Assembly (NCBI RefSeq): GCF_022965805.1
Contig: NC_133117.1
Coordinates: forward strand, 8,456,183 to 8,520,182
Length of the DNA: 64,000 nucleotides
Reading direction: 5' to 3'
DNA from: Primulina eburnea
Taxonomy: Eukaryota; Streptophyta; Magnoliopsida; Lamiales; Gesneriaceae
Below the pieces are notes generated by a model. The model saw only the letters and a program-made list of their open reading frames with translations. It was not told where the DNA came from and did no database searches. Made by a program: the position numbers and the translations under genes. Below are positions 1 to 12,015 of the stretch, one piece after another; position 1 is the stretch's first letter, and each line of letters begins with the position of its first letter.

Positions 1-1
1 T

Positions 2-496
2 CATGGCGTGTCCCTATCCAAGTCTATGTCTCCCAACACTGATGCAGAGATAGCGGCGATGACAAGCATTCATTATTCATCTACAATTGGTAGTATCATA
101 TATGGAATGATATCTACACGTCCTGACGTGGCTTTCGCACTAAGTGTAGTGAGTAAGTATCAATCGAACCCTGGTCTTCCACACTGGAAAGCTGTGAAAG
201 ACATCTTCAAGTATTTGAGAAGGTCCAATAAGTTGTTCTTGGTCTATGGGGGTAGAGAACTGAAATTTGGAGGTTATACCGACTCTAGCTTCCAAAGCGA
301 TATCGATGACTCGAAGTCAACCTCTGGGTTCGTATTCATGCTCAATGGTACTGCTGTCTCTTGGAAGAGTTCCAAGAAAGACAGTATTGTGGATTATACC
401 ATTGAGGCCGAATACATTGCTGCATCAGCTGCAGCAAAGGAGGCTGTTTGGATAAGGAATTTCGTCCAAGAGTTGGGCGTCATTCCTAATGGCTAG
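2..496 (+). pseudogene. Ty1/copia RNase H fragment (3' part of pol)
   Basis: The frame is open from the window edge to a TAG at 494-496. It reads as the start of a copia RNase H domain: an RPDVAFAL block, a KAVKDIFKYLRR block, the GGYTDSSFQSD strand and the SKSTSGFVFMLNG turn, then the IEAEYIAAS helix and KEAVWIRNF. The usual end of the domain (the CDN and KH blocks and the ADPLTK tail) is missing, so the gene is cut by the stop or a deletion. The 5' end lies outside the window. The domain call is sure; the sublineage is not determined. Confidence 0.85.
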
Positions 497-1473
497 TTGT
501 ATCAATGAACCATTGAGGGCCACACAAGAGCTAACTTTCTAGATCCCGTTGAGAAGTAAAAACTAGTTTAATGTGTTGAACGGCTTATAAAGGAGTTTAT
601 AAGCACAAGGAAAAATTAGAAGTATGACTTTTATAAAGAGAATGTAACTTTTAATTTGAGGAAGAGTTCTTAATTTAATTTGTCCAAACAAATAATGTAT
701 TTGAAAATTGTGATTTTCATAAACATTATTATAGACTAAATTAAATTAATTCAAGTGTTGAATTAATTAAACACTAGATGGCCTAGTAGAGTCCAAATAA
801 TTAAATTAATTCAAGTGTTGAATTAATTAAACAATATTGGGCCTTGTAGAGCCCAATTAGAGATAGTTATTAAACTAGTGTGCGAGAGTAAAATCAAGTA
901 AGGTTTAATTGATCTCAAATTTGTTTGAGACAATTTAAATAAAAGTTCACTGGGCCTTGTAATTGTTACAACCCCAAGTAGTAAGCATGCATGGAGGTGA
1001 AGGGTTGGAGGCAACCTTTTCATAAAACAATGCATGGCATGCTCATGCACTTTATCACTTTTTCAAACACCAAGAAAAGTCTTCCAACCTCTTTCTTTCC
1101 CCCCTTTGGCAGAAATTTTGAAGTTTATTCCCTTTCAATTTTTGTTCTTCAATTGTTGAAGAAAATATACTCTTCTCAAAAGAAAAATCCTCCATTTTTT
1201 CTAGTGCAAAATGGAGGGGATCTTCCTTCTTGGTGGTGGGCTTGATTTTGAGCAAGGAGTGCTCAAAGGAGACTTGTAGATTTGTCTACCTATCTAGAGC
1301 CATCATCAATCTCAATAGATTGATAGATAATTTTCTAGAACACTCTATGAATGTCATTATGTGTTTTAATGTATTTGCTACACACTATAGTGGTTGAGGT
1401 GCTCGGTTTTTGCTACGAAAAATATTTTTGAAACTTCCGTTGCGCTTTCGGGCACCTTAAACGATCCCTTTCA
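497..1473 (+). repeat. 3' non-coding part and probable 3' LTR of the copia element
   Basis: No gene seen. AT-rich sequence follows the copia RNase H and ends with a segment (about 1430-1473) rich in TTCCGTTGCGCTTTCGGGCA, which I recall from 3' ends of copia LTRs. It abuts a gypsy RNase H fragment in the opposite orientation, so 1471-1473 (tca) is the likely LTR end. The LTR start is not visible; a TGTTGAAC at 574 is one candidate. Boundaries are inference. Confidence 0.5.
741..833. repeat. Direct repeat, 33-bp copies 60 bp apart
   Basis: A 33-bp string (ttaaattaattcaagtgttg followed by aattaattaaaca) occurs exactly at 741-773 and 801-833. The segments after each copy are also related (cctagtagagtcca against ccttgtagagccca). 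This is a two-unit tandem duplication with a 60-bp period inside the presumed copia LTR. Confidence 0.9.
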
Positions 1474-1735
1474 TTGTGATCAGTAAAAATCTCACATTTC
1501 TCTCCATTTCGGTAATGCCTCCAAATCTTGAGTGCGAACACAATTGCTACGAGTTCTAAACCATGTGTAGGGTAGTTTCTCTCTTGGTTCTTAAACTTCC
1601 TAGAAGCATAAGCAATCACCCTGCCATTCTGCATTTGCACCGCAACCGCACCCAATTTCGACGCATCGGTCTATAAAACATAATTTCTTTGCCCAGATGG
1701 CATTGCTAATAATCTAGAGGACGGCGTAGTTTGGT
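1474..1735 (-). pseudogene. Ty3/gypsy RNase H relic
   Basis: Read on the minus strand it gives, in order, an LLAMPSGQ block, [14 protein letters not shown], the [36 protein letters not shown] core and CEIFTDHN. This is the first half of a gypsy RNase H. A TAG lies just before TDASKLG. The gene stops abruptly at about 1474 where the copia LTR joins, so the copia element probably inserted here or the two were joined by deletion. Confidence 0.85.
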
Positions 1736-1998
1736 CGAATCTATATTATGAATTGTTGATTTATATATGCAAATTTCTTCTTATTTTATTAATTTTTCAG
1801 AATTTTATTGCTTTTAATTACTTGATCAATGATTAGACTGTCATATTTATTTGATATCTATCACTAGAGAGAATATTCAAATAGGACCATAGGAAAATCT
1901 ATCGTTAGTGTTTAAAGAGTTCGGAAGGCCTATAACTCCACCGAACCCATTATAAGAATTATTGTTTGCATTTTAATAGGGATATTGAAATGCATTCT
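1736..1998. other. Unassigned AT-rich segment
   Basis: No open frame and no similarity to either flank that I can see. It lies between the gypsy RNase H relic and the point where H's 5' LTR starts to match its 3' LTR. It may be filler DNA from a deletion or the end of another element. Confidence 0.4.
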
Positions 1999-4129
1999 CT
2001 TTAATATTTTGAAACTAGACCCATTATTCTAGTATATTATATACCTTTTTTCCTCCACCCTAATCCTAGTCCCTCACCCCATCTCGGCAGCCACCACCTC
2101 CACGCCCATCAGCAGTTTTTGATCGGATTTGCAAGAAAAGACGCAGCCAAGGTCTTCCCCATCCCTCCGGTGACCGTTTCTCGCGTCGTTGAGTTGTTTT
2201 TCAAGCGTATAAACGCAAATGCACACCATATACCTTTTTTTTCTCGTATTTCACACCATAATATATATTGTTGAATGTTTATGCATGATCCATGGCAGAT
2301 TTCATGTCGACTTCATATTTTTTTCGTTGTATGGTATGAAAACTTGATTTTTCTTGTTATATGGCTCACGTTTTTGTTTGGTTTAAGGGGCTGCCAGTTC
2401 TTGAGGGTTGGGGGACGTTTTACTGGAGTTTTAGAGTAGGTTTAGGTGAATACTTTAGATCTGGAACGAACCTTGGTTAGTGGCCGATCAGGTTTGCAGG
2501 TCATGGCTTGTTTGAGATTCAGGTTTGGGTTGTTCTGTGGGTAGCATCCATGACAATGGGTGTGGGCTTGTAAGCCACGATTAGGACAGTTCAGGAGCAG
2601 TCTTTTGTGGTTAGGAGAGGTTTGTTCGAGCCTGGTCCGGGTTGGTTGGGCGTAGTATAGAGTTTTGCTTCGAGATTGTAACAAAGGTTTGTTTGTGGGG
2701 ACGAGCGCTGCTCACTTAGCGCCACAACGCTTAAGGTTCGACACATTTGGCACCACAGCGCTAGTGCATAACGCCTAGGCACTTATCCAGTGCAGCACCA
2801 TTACAGAACCAACTCCTAGGCACTAGTCCAATGTAGGTGTTTTAAACAATTTTAGTGAGCATGGATCGTTTTGGATGTTCGAGCACGTTATATCGACATG
2901 TTTGAGGTTATAGATAATTTAAATTAGGTCACACGGGGTTTTGTTTGGAGTCTTTCAACCGTGGTTTAATTTTTGTTAAGTCTCGGGTTGATTCGGTATA
3001 AAACCGGTAGTGCGGTCCAAGTTTTAAAACGAATTATAAAATTTAATGCATGGGCTCGAGTTTACGTCTAAGAAATGATTAAAAATACGTTTTAAGGTGA
3101 TTTGATAAGTTTGGATGGATTCAGGTCGATTTTTTTCCCTAGGGGTAAAATGGTCAACTTAGGGTATCAGGGGCAAAATGATCATTTTTCACCCGAGTTA
3201 TGTTAACAGTCCTGGCAGTACCCTGATAACTGAAAATGGATATTTAAAATGTTTTTGTGAATTATGAATATGAATTTTTATGATAATGCTGGAAAAATAC
3301 GTTGCATGCTTGGTTTTAAGAAAATGTATGTATATGCATGAATTTTACAAGTGATGAATACGATGACATGTTTTTGAAGGAGGTGAGTTGGTTGTGACTA
3401 ATACGAACACGAACACGAACATGTAAGGCCAAAGCTCAGTTGACGAGTGAGATTGTCGCTGATGTCCTCGTCCCTGGGTACCACGCTTATATGTAGATGG
3501 ATCTATCGACTTAAAGATGATACGGAAGTCTGATCTGAATTCAATAAAAGAAAAATTATTATGTATACTATGACACGATATGACATGATTTGATATGAAT
3601 ATGTTTATGTTGATGCTTTTGAAGATCATGAAAATTATTTTTTCTACATACTTTTCAGTGTTGCATGATAAGTATATGTACTTGTTATAACGATTCAGGT
3701 GTGTTAATTCTTTAGTCCCACTAGGTGTGATTGATGTAGATGATCATGTGGATGAGGAGACTAGAGGCGCTGAAAACGGAATGGGCTGAGTTGGGGGTGC
3801 ACATGAGAAACCGAAGACCTTGCATTCCTTCCGCGCATTATGATTTTTCAGACATGGGTTAAAACAACATTTTTAATTGTTTATGAATTTTTGATACGTT
3901 GTCGATTTGAAACATTTTTGGTATCATGATGGAGTTTTTCTTTTAAAATGGTAGACTCTGAGATTGATTGCATCTTTTAAGATTTTTTAACTACAGTTAT
4001 TTTATTCAATCGTTGGAATGTTTTACACAGTGTAAGTTTCGAATTCTCATTTATTTGGTTATGGTTTCGGCCATTATTTAAAAATAAATAAATAAATATT
4101 TCAGTATTATTATAGAAGTAGACGTTTCA
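1999..4129 (+). repeat. H 5' LTR, truncated at its 5' end
   Basis: Matches 9890-12015 from attctctttaata onward, including the CCCTCACCCCATCTCGGCAG stretch and the repeated AGGGGTAAAATGGTCAA / GGGGCAAAATGATCA phrases. It ends in gtttca at 4129, one base before the primer site. The first 460 bp of the LTR, present at 9426-9889, are absent. Short ORFs inside are chance. Confidence 0.85.
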
Positions 4130-4130
4130 G

Positions 4131-4142
4131 TTGGTATCAGAG
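4131..4142 (+). promoter_or_regulatory. Primer binding site, tRNA-iMet (H)
   Basis: TGGTATCAGAGC, complementary to the 3' end of plant initiator methionine tRNA, lies one base after the 5' LTR end. It fixes the LTR boundary and the element orientation. Confidence 0.9.
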
Positions 4143-4372
4143 CAATGTTTCTTGTAGAGGGTTTTACTTCAGAAGCTCAGTCGTCAAGCCTCAAGTCAGT
4201 AAAATTACATGCTTTAAATGTTTTGAATGTTTTTATGCCATCACCTGCATGTTTACATGAGATATGTTTTACAGTACATATTGATCTGTTTATATGTTTT
4301 GTGGTAAATGCTTTAAAAACTAGAATCAATTGCGTGTTGGTTACGTTAGAATTTGGACTGTATTAAGATATT

Positions 4373-5424
4373 ATGCCTCCCAGAAGAGCTCCCAGTACAG
4401 ACAGGCAGGATGGCACCCCTGGGAGTGACCGAGTTTTTCGACCACCACCACCACCAGTATATCCCGCCACCAGGGTTTTGGAAGGGATTAATTGATTGAT
4501 GGAGCAGGCTCACATGCTCCTAGAACCCATGTTGATGTGTATGAGCATTTTAGGAGGCTCAATCCAAAGTAATTTGGTGGCACCACTGACCCGTTTGTGG
4601 CCGAGGGTTGGATTCGATAGCTAGAAATGCACTTCCAGTACATGGACATGAGAGATGTGAACCGGGTAAGATGTGCTACTTATATGTGGAGAGATGATGG
4701 ATCTCTGTGGTGGGAGGGAGCAGCACACAGGGGTGAATCTGGCTACTCTCACCTGAAACCAGTTTAAAGGTCTTTTCTACATTAATTACTTCCCTGCAGA
4801 CGTCAAGGGCCGTCTGACCCAATAGTCACAAGTCTCTGATAGGGGACTTGTCTGTTGCTGAGTTTATTAGAAAGTTTGAGCGAGGATGTCATTTTGTGCC
4901 CCTTATTGCGAGGGATGCAAGCAGAGAAGCTGAGGAACTTCATGGAAAGCCTCAGAACCATTAGAAGAGATGTGATGCTGCTGAGGCCGAGAGATTATGA
5001 GGCGGCCACTGCTTATGCTTATCAGGCGGAGCAAGCACTGAGGGAAATAGATATGGAGATGCAGAGGAAGAGGCATCCGGCACATCAAAGCTCGCATCCC
5101 AGTAAGAGGCACTTCACAGGCCTCCAAGACACCTGAGGCAGCAGAAACCTCAAGGACAGTTTAAAAAGCCGAGACAACAGAAGCCCCCTCAGAATTTAGG
5201 TGCCCCGAGATTGAAGGAGAGGCAACCATGCAATCAATGCAACCATTTTTATTACAGTAAGTGTATGTGGGGGACATTCAAATGCTTTATCTGGAAAGAG
5301 GAAGGCTACAAGGTCTCTGATTGCCCAAGGAACAAGGGACCTACTACTGGTAGGGCCTATGTTATGCATGCAGAGGAGACAGAAGTGGAGCCAGACTCGA
5401 CATTGATCACTGGCAACCTATTTG
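4373..5424 (+). pseudogene. H gag (decayed)
   Basis: The ATG at 4373 starts an MPPRRAPSTDRQDG N-terminus with a run of five prolines; the frame stops after about 40 codons. Capsid-like pieces follow in shifting frames, including a piece at 4855-5136 with the SLRTIRRDVMLLRPRDYEAATAYA helices. The nucleocapsid segment (5211-5429) still has CNQC but its zinc knuckle is damaged: CFIWKEEGYKVSDC has Trp and Tyr where the second Cys and the His belong. The segment ends in TLITGNLF. Confidence 0.8.
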
Positions 5425-6109
5425 CTTAACATTTTTTTTAAATTACCTTGATTACATGAAATGTTAAGTTGGTTAGTGGAGTTACTTTTGGGATCAGGGA
5501 TTTAGAGGTAAATAAGCTGCATGCTCTAATTAGATGGATTTAAGGGTTGAACTGATTAATTTAAGAATTTTGGGGGTTATATTGCAATAACCAAAGTTAA
5601 AGACTTAAATGTAATTGACCAGAAATTTAAGGGGTTATGCCATAATTATAGTTAGTCCAGGGACTGAATTTGAGTTGACCGAAAGTCCCAAGGTGAAATC
5701 TAGGAACTTCGAAAATTCGGGGACTAAATGGCAAAAACCCAAAAAGTCAAGGGGTTGTTTTGTAAATTGTACAATTTCTGGGATTGTTTTGTTGATTTCG
5801 GTAATTATAGGGCCAAAAATATTTTTTTTCCGAAAATTATAGTACCTGTTTGGTGGGAAAACCGAATTTTTTGGGACTCAATTGCTAATTTTCTAGAATT
5901 AAGAGGTGAAAATGATCAACACGAGAAACATAGGGGCCAAAATGGTAATTTTCGAAATTTTTGTTGGTTAAAATTTCTAATTTCGAGAATTCCTAAGGGT
6001 TTAATTTGAGATTTTCGAGAATTATGGGTTATTGATAGAATTTCTTGAATTTATTAGGTTTGAACGGATTTGATGGTATATTTTGTCCCATGAAGGATAT
6101 TTATTTCAG
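5425..6109 (+). other. Intron-like insert between gag and protease of H
   Basis: A 685-bp non-coding stretch separates gag (ending ...LITGNLF) from the protease (starting VATYPLLDSG). It ends with a clean acceptor (tttatttcag). Removing exactly 5425-6109 would keep the gag-protease frame. The donor side reads cttaac, not GT, so it may have mutated. The stretch is full of loosely repeated phrases of the type ggggCCAAAATGGTAATTTTC (for example near 5575, 5630, 5720, 5810, 5870, 5935). Confidence 0.5.
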
Positions 6110-6500
6110 GTGTAGCCACCTATCCACTGCTAGATTCAGGAGTTATACATTCATTTATATCCGAGACTTTTGTCAAAAACTAGAATTGTACCAAAGGCCA
6201 TGGATTTGGGTTTTAGAGTTACGATCCTTTTGGTGATTAGATGTTTACTTCGAGGATAATGAAGAATTTTGAGCTTCGTTTGCATAAAAATGTTGTTCAG
6301 GCAGATCTGATTGTGCTACCGATGCCCGAGTTTGACATTATTCTGGGCATGGACTGGCTTTCATTCGAATAGAGCTTCGATAGATTTCCGGAAGAGGTTA
6401 GTATTTGTTTGACCGCCTAGCGGGAAATCTTTATTTTTGAGGCAGCAAGGAACAAGCAGAAGCCGCGCATCATTTCTTGTAACTGTGCGAGGAAACTTAT
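6110..6500 (+). pseudogene. H aspartic protease (decayed)
   Basis: The frame gives VATYPLLDSGVIHSFISETF, the retropepsin active-site region with DSG, then a stop at 6181-6183. Past small frame changes it continues through QADLIVLPMPEFDIILGMDWL, the C-terminal protease block, and a TAG follows that. The protease would cut the Gag-Pol polyprotein in the particle; this copy cannot be made in one piece. Confidence 0.8.
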
Positions 6501-7380
6501 GAAGAGAGGCTGCCAAGCATTTCTGGTGAGTATTGTGTCAGTATCTGAGCCAGTCGGTCAGAGACTAGAAGATTTCGAGTTTGTCAAAGATTTTTCTAGC
6601 GTCTTTCTTGAGAACGTTTCTGGCATTCCACTAGACAGAAAGGTGGATTTTTCAATTGAGCAGATGCCGGACACAGTGCCAATTTCTAAGGCACCCTATT
6701 GTCTAGCACCTGCAGAGATGAAAGAATTGAAAGATCAAATCAGGACTTGCTGGACAAGGGTTTTATTCTCCTGAGGTTTTCTCCATGGGGCACACTGGTG
6801 CTGTTCGTGAAGAAGAAGGACAACAGTATGCAGCTCTGCATTAATTACAAAGAGTTGAACAGAGTCACCGTCAAGAATAAGTATCCCCAGCCTAGAATCG
6901 AGGACTTATTTGATCAGCTGCAGGGAGAATCAGTGTTCTTGAAGATAGATATTCGTTCGAGATATCACCAGCTGAAGGTGAGGGAAGCAGATGTTCACAA
7001 GACGGCTTTCAGAACGCGTTATGGGCACTACAAGTTTATGGGGATGCACTTCGGATTGAATAACGTGGTAGCGATCTTCATGGATATCATGAATAGCGTA
7101 TTTCAGCTATATTTGGATCAGCTCGTCATAGTCTTTACAGATGATATACTGATCTGCTTGAAGATTGACAGCTATATGAAAAGTTTAGCAAGTGTGAATT
7201 CTTGCTCGACAGAGTGACATTCTAGGGCTACATTGTTTCCACGGATGGAGTCGAAGTAGATCCCAGCAAGGTTGAGGTAGTCACAGATTGGCCAGTGTTT
7301 AAGAGTGCGACATAGATCCACAGTTTATTGGTTCTAGCTGGGTACTACATGAGGTTTATTCTGGGCTTTCTTCTATTGCG
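6499..7380 (+). pseudogene. H reverse transcriptase (decayed)
   Basis: Recognisable blocks are RGCQAFLVSIVS (linker), [41 protein letters not shown], then in another frame [64 protein letters not shown] and the active-site block [10 protein letters not shown]. At least one frameshift lies near 6745. A deletion after DDILI joins directly to KID and removes the start of the connection domain. Confidence 0.85.
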
Positions 7381-7386
7381 GTACCC

Positions 7387-7860
7387 ATGACCTCCTTGAC
7401 AAAGAAAAATGCCAAATTCATTTGTGGATCCGAATGCCAGGAAAGCTTTGAAAAGCTGAAGCAAGCATTGACTTCAGCGCCAGTTCTAGCGATGCCATCA
7501 GGTCAAGTAGAGTATGTGCTATACACGTATACTTCGAAGCTTGGTTTGGGCTCAGTTCTGATGCAGCATGATAGATTGATAGTCTATGCGTCTAGACAGC
7601 TGAAGATTCATGATAATAATAGTCTGACTCATGAGCTCGAGATAGCAGTAGTAATATTCGCTATGAAGATTTGGAGACACTATCTGTATGGGAAGAAGTG
7701 TAAGATTTTCACAGATAATAAGAGTTTGAAGTACTTCTTCACACAGAAAGAGCTGAATATGAGATAGCGGAGATGGTTAGAGCTGGTGAAAGACTATAAC
7801 TACGACATTAGCTACCACTCGAGCAAGGCTTATGTGGTCCCAGATGCTTTGAGCAGGAAG
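7387..7860 (+). pseudogene. H RNase H (decayed)
   Basis: The frame gives KLKQALTSAPVLAMPSGQVEYVLYTYTSKLGLGSVLMQ, then the [52 protein letters not shown] core and ELNMR followed by TAG (7765-7767). After the stop the same frame continues to VVPDALSRK. The catalytic D of the usual YTDASK block is replaced (YTYTSK), so activity would be lost even without the stop. Confidence 0.85.
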
Positions 7861-8089
7861 AATGCAGTGATCGCACAGTTTTCTGTACAGAGACCATATC
7901 AAGCAGACATTCACAGGTTTGGCCAGGGACGATGCTCCTAATCTTTCTACCGTGACATTACAGTCGACGGTGAGAGACAGGATTCGAGTAGTGAAGTCAT
8001 CTGATGAGCAGTTGTAGAAGTGGAGAATAAAGGATGAGTCGAAGGGTCTGAGATTGTATTCTGTCAAGGATTACAAAGTCCGTTATCGT

Positions 8090-9385
8090 GACCGACTGTG
8101 GGTTCCTAGTGTTGATTCACTGAGAGAAGATATTATGAAGAAAGCCCAAAGCACCCCATATTCCATTCATCTAGGGAGTACGAAAATATATAAGGATCTA
8201 CAATCTTTTTATTGGTGGTCGGGCATGAAATGAGAGATTTTGTGTTGTGTCTAGTGCTTGACATGTCAACAGGTTAAAGCAGAACATTAGAGACCTACAG
8301 GAAATCTTAGACCACTCCCTATTCTCAAATCGAAATGGGAGAACATCACGATGGCTTTTGTGACAAGGTTACCTAGGACAGTTTGAGGATATAATGACAT
8401 TTGGGTGATAGTCGATCGGCTCACACATTTTCTACCGATCTAGAAGACTTTCACCATGACTCAGTACGCAGAGCTGTACATCAGAGTGATAATCAGATTG
8501 CATGGGATTCCAGTGTCTATAGTGTCAGATAGGGACCTGAGGTTTACGTCTGCAATCTGGAAGAGTCTGCATCAAGCATTGTGTACCAAGTTGCTATTAA
8601 GTACAGCTTTCCATCCTCAGACCGACGGTCAGTCTGAGAGAGTCATCAGATCTTGGAGGATCTAATCAGGACTTGCATGATCGACTTCCAAGGCAGCTGA
8701 GAGTCGAAGCTACCTCTCGTGGAGTTCACATAGATCAACAGTTATCAAGCATCCATAAGTATGGCTTCGTACGAGGAACTTTATGGAAGAAAGTGTAGAT
8801 CACCGATCTATTGGAAGAGGTAGGTGAACGAACAAAGTTGGGTCTAGATATTTTTAGACAGACTTCAGAGCTAGTAGTCAAGATCAGAGATAGAATGAAG
8901 GCTTCTCAGAGCTGACAGAAGAGTTTTGCAGATAAGCGACGCAAAGATCTAGAGTTTGCAGTGGGTGACCACATATTAGTGAAAATTGCACCTATGAAGG
9001 GTGTAATGAGATTTGGCAAGAAATGAAAACTCAGTCCTTGATTCATAGGACAATTCGAGATTCTCGAAAGAGTTGGGACAATAGCCTACAGATTTGCATT
9101 ACCATCGAATCTAGCGGGAGTCCATAATGTGTTTCACGTCTCGATGCTGCGGAAGTACATGTTGAATCATTCGCATGTGCTGAATTACGAGCCTCTACAG
9201 TTGAAGCCGAACTTGTCTTTCGAGGAAAGGCCTACCCAAATTCTAGATAGACACGAAAGAAAACTCCGGAACAAAGTGATTCAAATGGTCAAAGTAAAAT
9301 TGCTAAATCATTCGGAGGAAAAAGATACTTAGGAGACCGAGAGACTGAGATGATGAGTCACTACCTGGAGCTTTTCAGTAAGTTT
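8090..9385 (+). pseudogene. H integrase with C-terminal chromodomain-like tail (decayed)
   Basis: Pieces in order: a zinc-binding region (STPYSIHLGSTKIYKDLQSFYWWSGMK then stop, CQQV), catalytic-core pieces with WVIVDRLTHFLPI and SIVSDRDLRFTSAIWKSLHQAL, HPQTDGQSERVI, then a GPY-type region and MFHVSMLRKYML with a tail resembling the Tekay chromodomain. Several stops (for example after WWSGMK and after WRI) and frame changes break it. The order and tail support a chromovirus. Confidence 0.85.
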
Positions 9386-9412
9386 TAAATTTTGAGGACG
9401 AAATTCGATGTA

Positions 9413-9425
9413 AGGGGAGAGGAAT
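9413..9425 (+). promoter_or_regulatory. Polypurine tract of H
   Basis: aaggggagaggaat immediately precedes the TG that starts the 3' LTR. It is the plus-strand priming site expected at this place. Confidence 0.8.
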
Positions 9426-12015
9426 TGTAAGGTCTAAAAATTCGAACGGTGTAACTTGACTGAATGCAAATCTAGGGTGTTAATAAAATGTTTAAATTAT
9501 TATTTAAATGAACTAAATACATGATTATGACATGATTATATGTTTTTATTTCATTAATTATTAGATTGCATTTATTTGGGTTTTCAGCTGTATTTCTTGC
9601 TCGAACGAGGAACGGAGACAAGGGACAGTTGACGAAAAATGTTTTATTAAATAATTATTTTAAATTATTTAATATATAGTGTATTTATTCTGTAATTTTT
9701 TAAAATGAGCATTTTTAAGATATTTTTACACGTTGAACCATATTTTAAACGGGTAATCGACTTTTAGCAAAATGGAAGACTTTTTGAGGGCTTGAGTAAT
9801 ATTTTTGAAAACGTATCTAAATGAAATATTTTACGTACTTGTTAATGGGCTTAATGGGCTAATGTTATTAGGATGTTGGCCCAAGCTCATTTCTCTTTAA
9901 TATTTTTAACCTAGACCCATTTTTCTAGTATATTATATACCATTTTTCTTCCACCCTAACCCTAGTCCCTCACCCCATCTCGGCAGCCACAACCTCCACG
10001 CCCATCATCAGTTTTTTAATCAGTTTTGCAAGAAAAAATGCAGCCAAGGTATTCCCCGTCCCTCCGGTGTCCGTCTCTCGTGTTTTTTAGTTTTTTTTCT
10101 AGCGTATAACGCAAAGAAACACCATATACCTTTGTTTTCTCATCTTTCACACCAAAATATATATTTTTGAATGTTTATGCACGATCCATGGCAGATTCAT
10201 ATCGCCTTCACGTTTTTTTCGTTGTCAGGTATGAAAACATGATTTTTCTTGTTATATGCCTCACATTTTTGTTTGATTGAAGGAGCTGCCAGTTCTTGAG
10301 GTTTGGGGGACGTTTTACTGGAGTTTTAGAGTAGGTTTAGGTGAATACTTTAGATCTGGAACGAACCTTGGTTAGTGGCCGATCAGGTTTGCAGGTCATG
10401 GTTTGTTTGAGACTCGGTTTGGGTTGTATCGAGGGTAGCATGCATGAAGGCGTGCATGGGATTGTAAGCCATAGTTAGGACAGTTCAGAAGGAGTCACTC
10501 GTGGTCGAGGAGAGGTTGGTTCGAGCATGGTTCGGGCTTAGTGTAGAGTTTTACTTCGAGGCTGTAACAAAGGCTTATTCGAGGGGACGAGTGCCGTGGC
10601 GCTGCTCACTTAGCGCTGCAACGCTTAAGTTTCGGCACTTGTGGCTCCACAGTGCTTGTGCATAGCGCCTAGGAGCTTACCCAGTGCTACGGCACTACAC
10701 AACCAGCGTCTAGGCGCTAGTCCAGTGTAGATGTTTTAAACGACTTTGGTGAGCACGACTCGTTTTGGGTGTTCGAGCACGTTATATCGACATGTCTAAG
10801 GTTATAGATCGTTTAAATTGGATCACATGGGGTTTGGTTATGAGTCTTTGAACTATGGTTTAATTTTGGTTAAGTGTCGGGTTGATTCGGGATAAAACCG
10901 GGACTTCAGTCCAAGTTTTAAAACGAATTATAGAATTTAATGCATGGGCTCGAGTTTACGTCTAAGAAATGATTAAAAATAAGTTTTAAGGTGTTTTGTT
11001 AAGTTTGGATGGATTTGGGTCGAAATATTTTGGTCGAGGGGTAAAATGGTCAAGTTAGGGTATCAGGGGCAAAATGATCATTTTTCACCCGAGTTATGTT
11101 AGTAGTCCTGGCAGTACCCTGATAACTGAAAATGGATATTTAAAATGTTTGTGTGAATTATGAATATAAATTTTTATGATAATGCTGAAAAATACGTTGC
11201 ATGCTTGGTTTTAAGAAAATGTATGTATATGCATGAATTTACAAGTGATGAATACGACGACATGTTTTTGAAGGATGTGAGTTGGTTGTGACTATTACGA
11301 ACACGACATGCAGTAAGTCCAAAGCTTAGTTTACGAGTGAGATTGTCGCTGATGTCTCCGCCGCCAGGTACCACGATTATACGTAGATGGATCCATCGAC
11401 TTAGAGCTGATACGAAAGTCACAACTAATGATCTGAATTTAATAAAAAAAATGATTATGTATACGATGACATAATATGACATGATTTGATATGAATATGT
11501 TTATGTTTATGTTCATACTTTTGAAGATTATGAAAATTATTTTGTTTACAATACTTTTCATTGTTGCATGATATGCATATGCACTTGTTATAACGGTTCT
11601 GGTGTGTTGACTCTTTAGACTCATTAGGTGTAATTGATGCAGATGATAATTTGGATGAGGAGACTGGAGGGGCTGAAGACTGAGTAGGCTGAGCTGGGGG
11701 TGCACATGAAAAACCGATGACGCACATTATGATTTTTGAGACATGGGTTAAAACAACATTTTTAAATGTTTACGAATTTTTAAAACGTTGTTGATTTGGC
11801 AAGTTTTTGGTCTCATGTTTGAGTTTTTCTTTTAAAACGGTAGACTTTGAGATTTATGGCATATTTTAAGATTTGGTAACTGCAATTATTTTATTCAATC
11901 ATTGGAGGGTTTTTACACAGTGTAAGTTTGGAATTCTCCATGCATTTATTTGGTTATTTCTTCGGCCATTATTTTTTTAAAAAAATCATTAGTACTATAG
12001 AAGTAGACTGTTTCA
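9426..12015 (+). repeat. H 3' LTR (complete)
   Basis: Starts TGTAAGGTCTAAAAATTCG after the polypurine tract and ends gtttca, matching the end of the 5' copy. Length about 2590 bp. It holds no gene. The short antisense ORFs at 11174-11727 are chance. Confidence 0.85.

Larger units (their letters stand above)
1999..12015 (+). mobile_element. H: old Tekay/Del-type Ty3/gypsy retrotransposon
   Basis: Two long related terminal segments (1999-4129 and 9426-12015) flank a tRNA-iMet primer site, gag, protease, RT, RNase H, integrase and a polypurine tract in normal order. The long LTR (about 2.6 kb in the complete 3' copy), the MPPRR gag start and the C-terminal tail fit the Tekay/Del chromovirus lineage. 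All genes carry stops and frameshifts. By eye the LTRs differ at roughly one base in ten where aligned, so the insertion is old. The 5' LTR lacks its first 460 bp or so, so the target duplication cannot be checked. Confidence 0.85.

Noticed and set aside
2442..3629. Minus-strand ORFs in H's 5' LTR (and 11174-11727 in the 3' LTR)
   Set aside because: Not conserved between the two LTR copies and without features.
4145..4366. 73-codon ORF after H's primer site
   Set aside because: Leader sequence; no match to gag, and the MPPRR start at 4373 is the expected one.
5615..6236. ORFs inside the intron-like insert of H
   Set aside because: Composed of the low-complexity phrase repeats; the real protease frame lies elsewhere.
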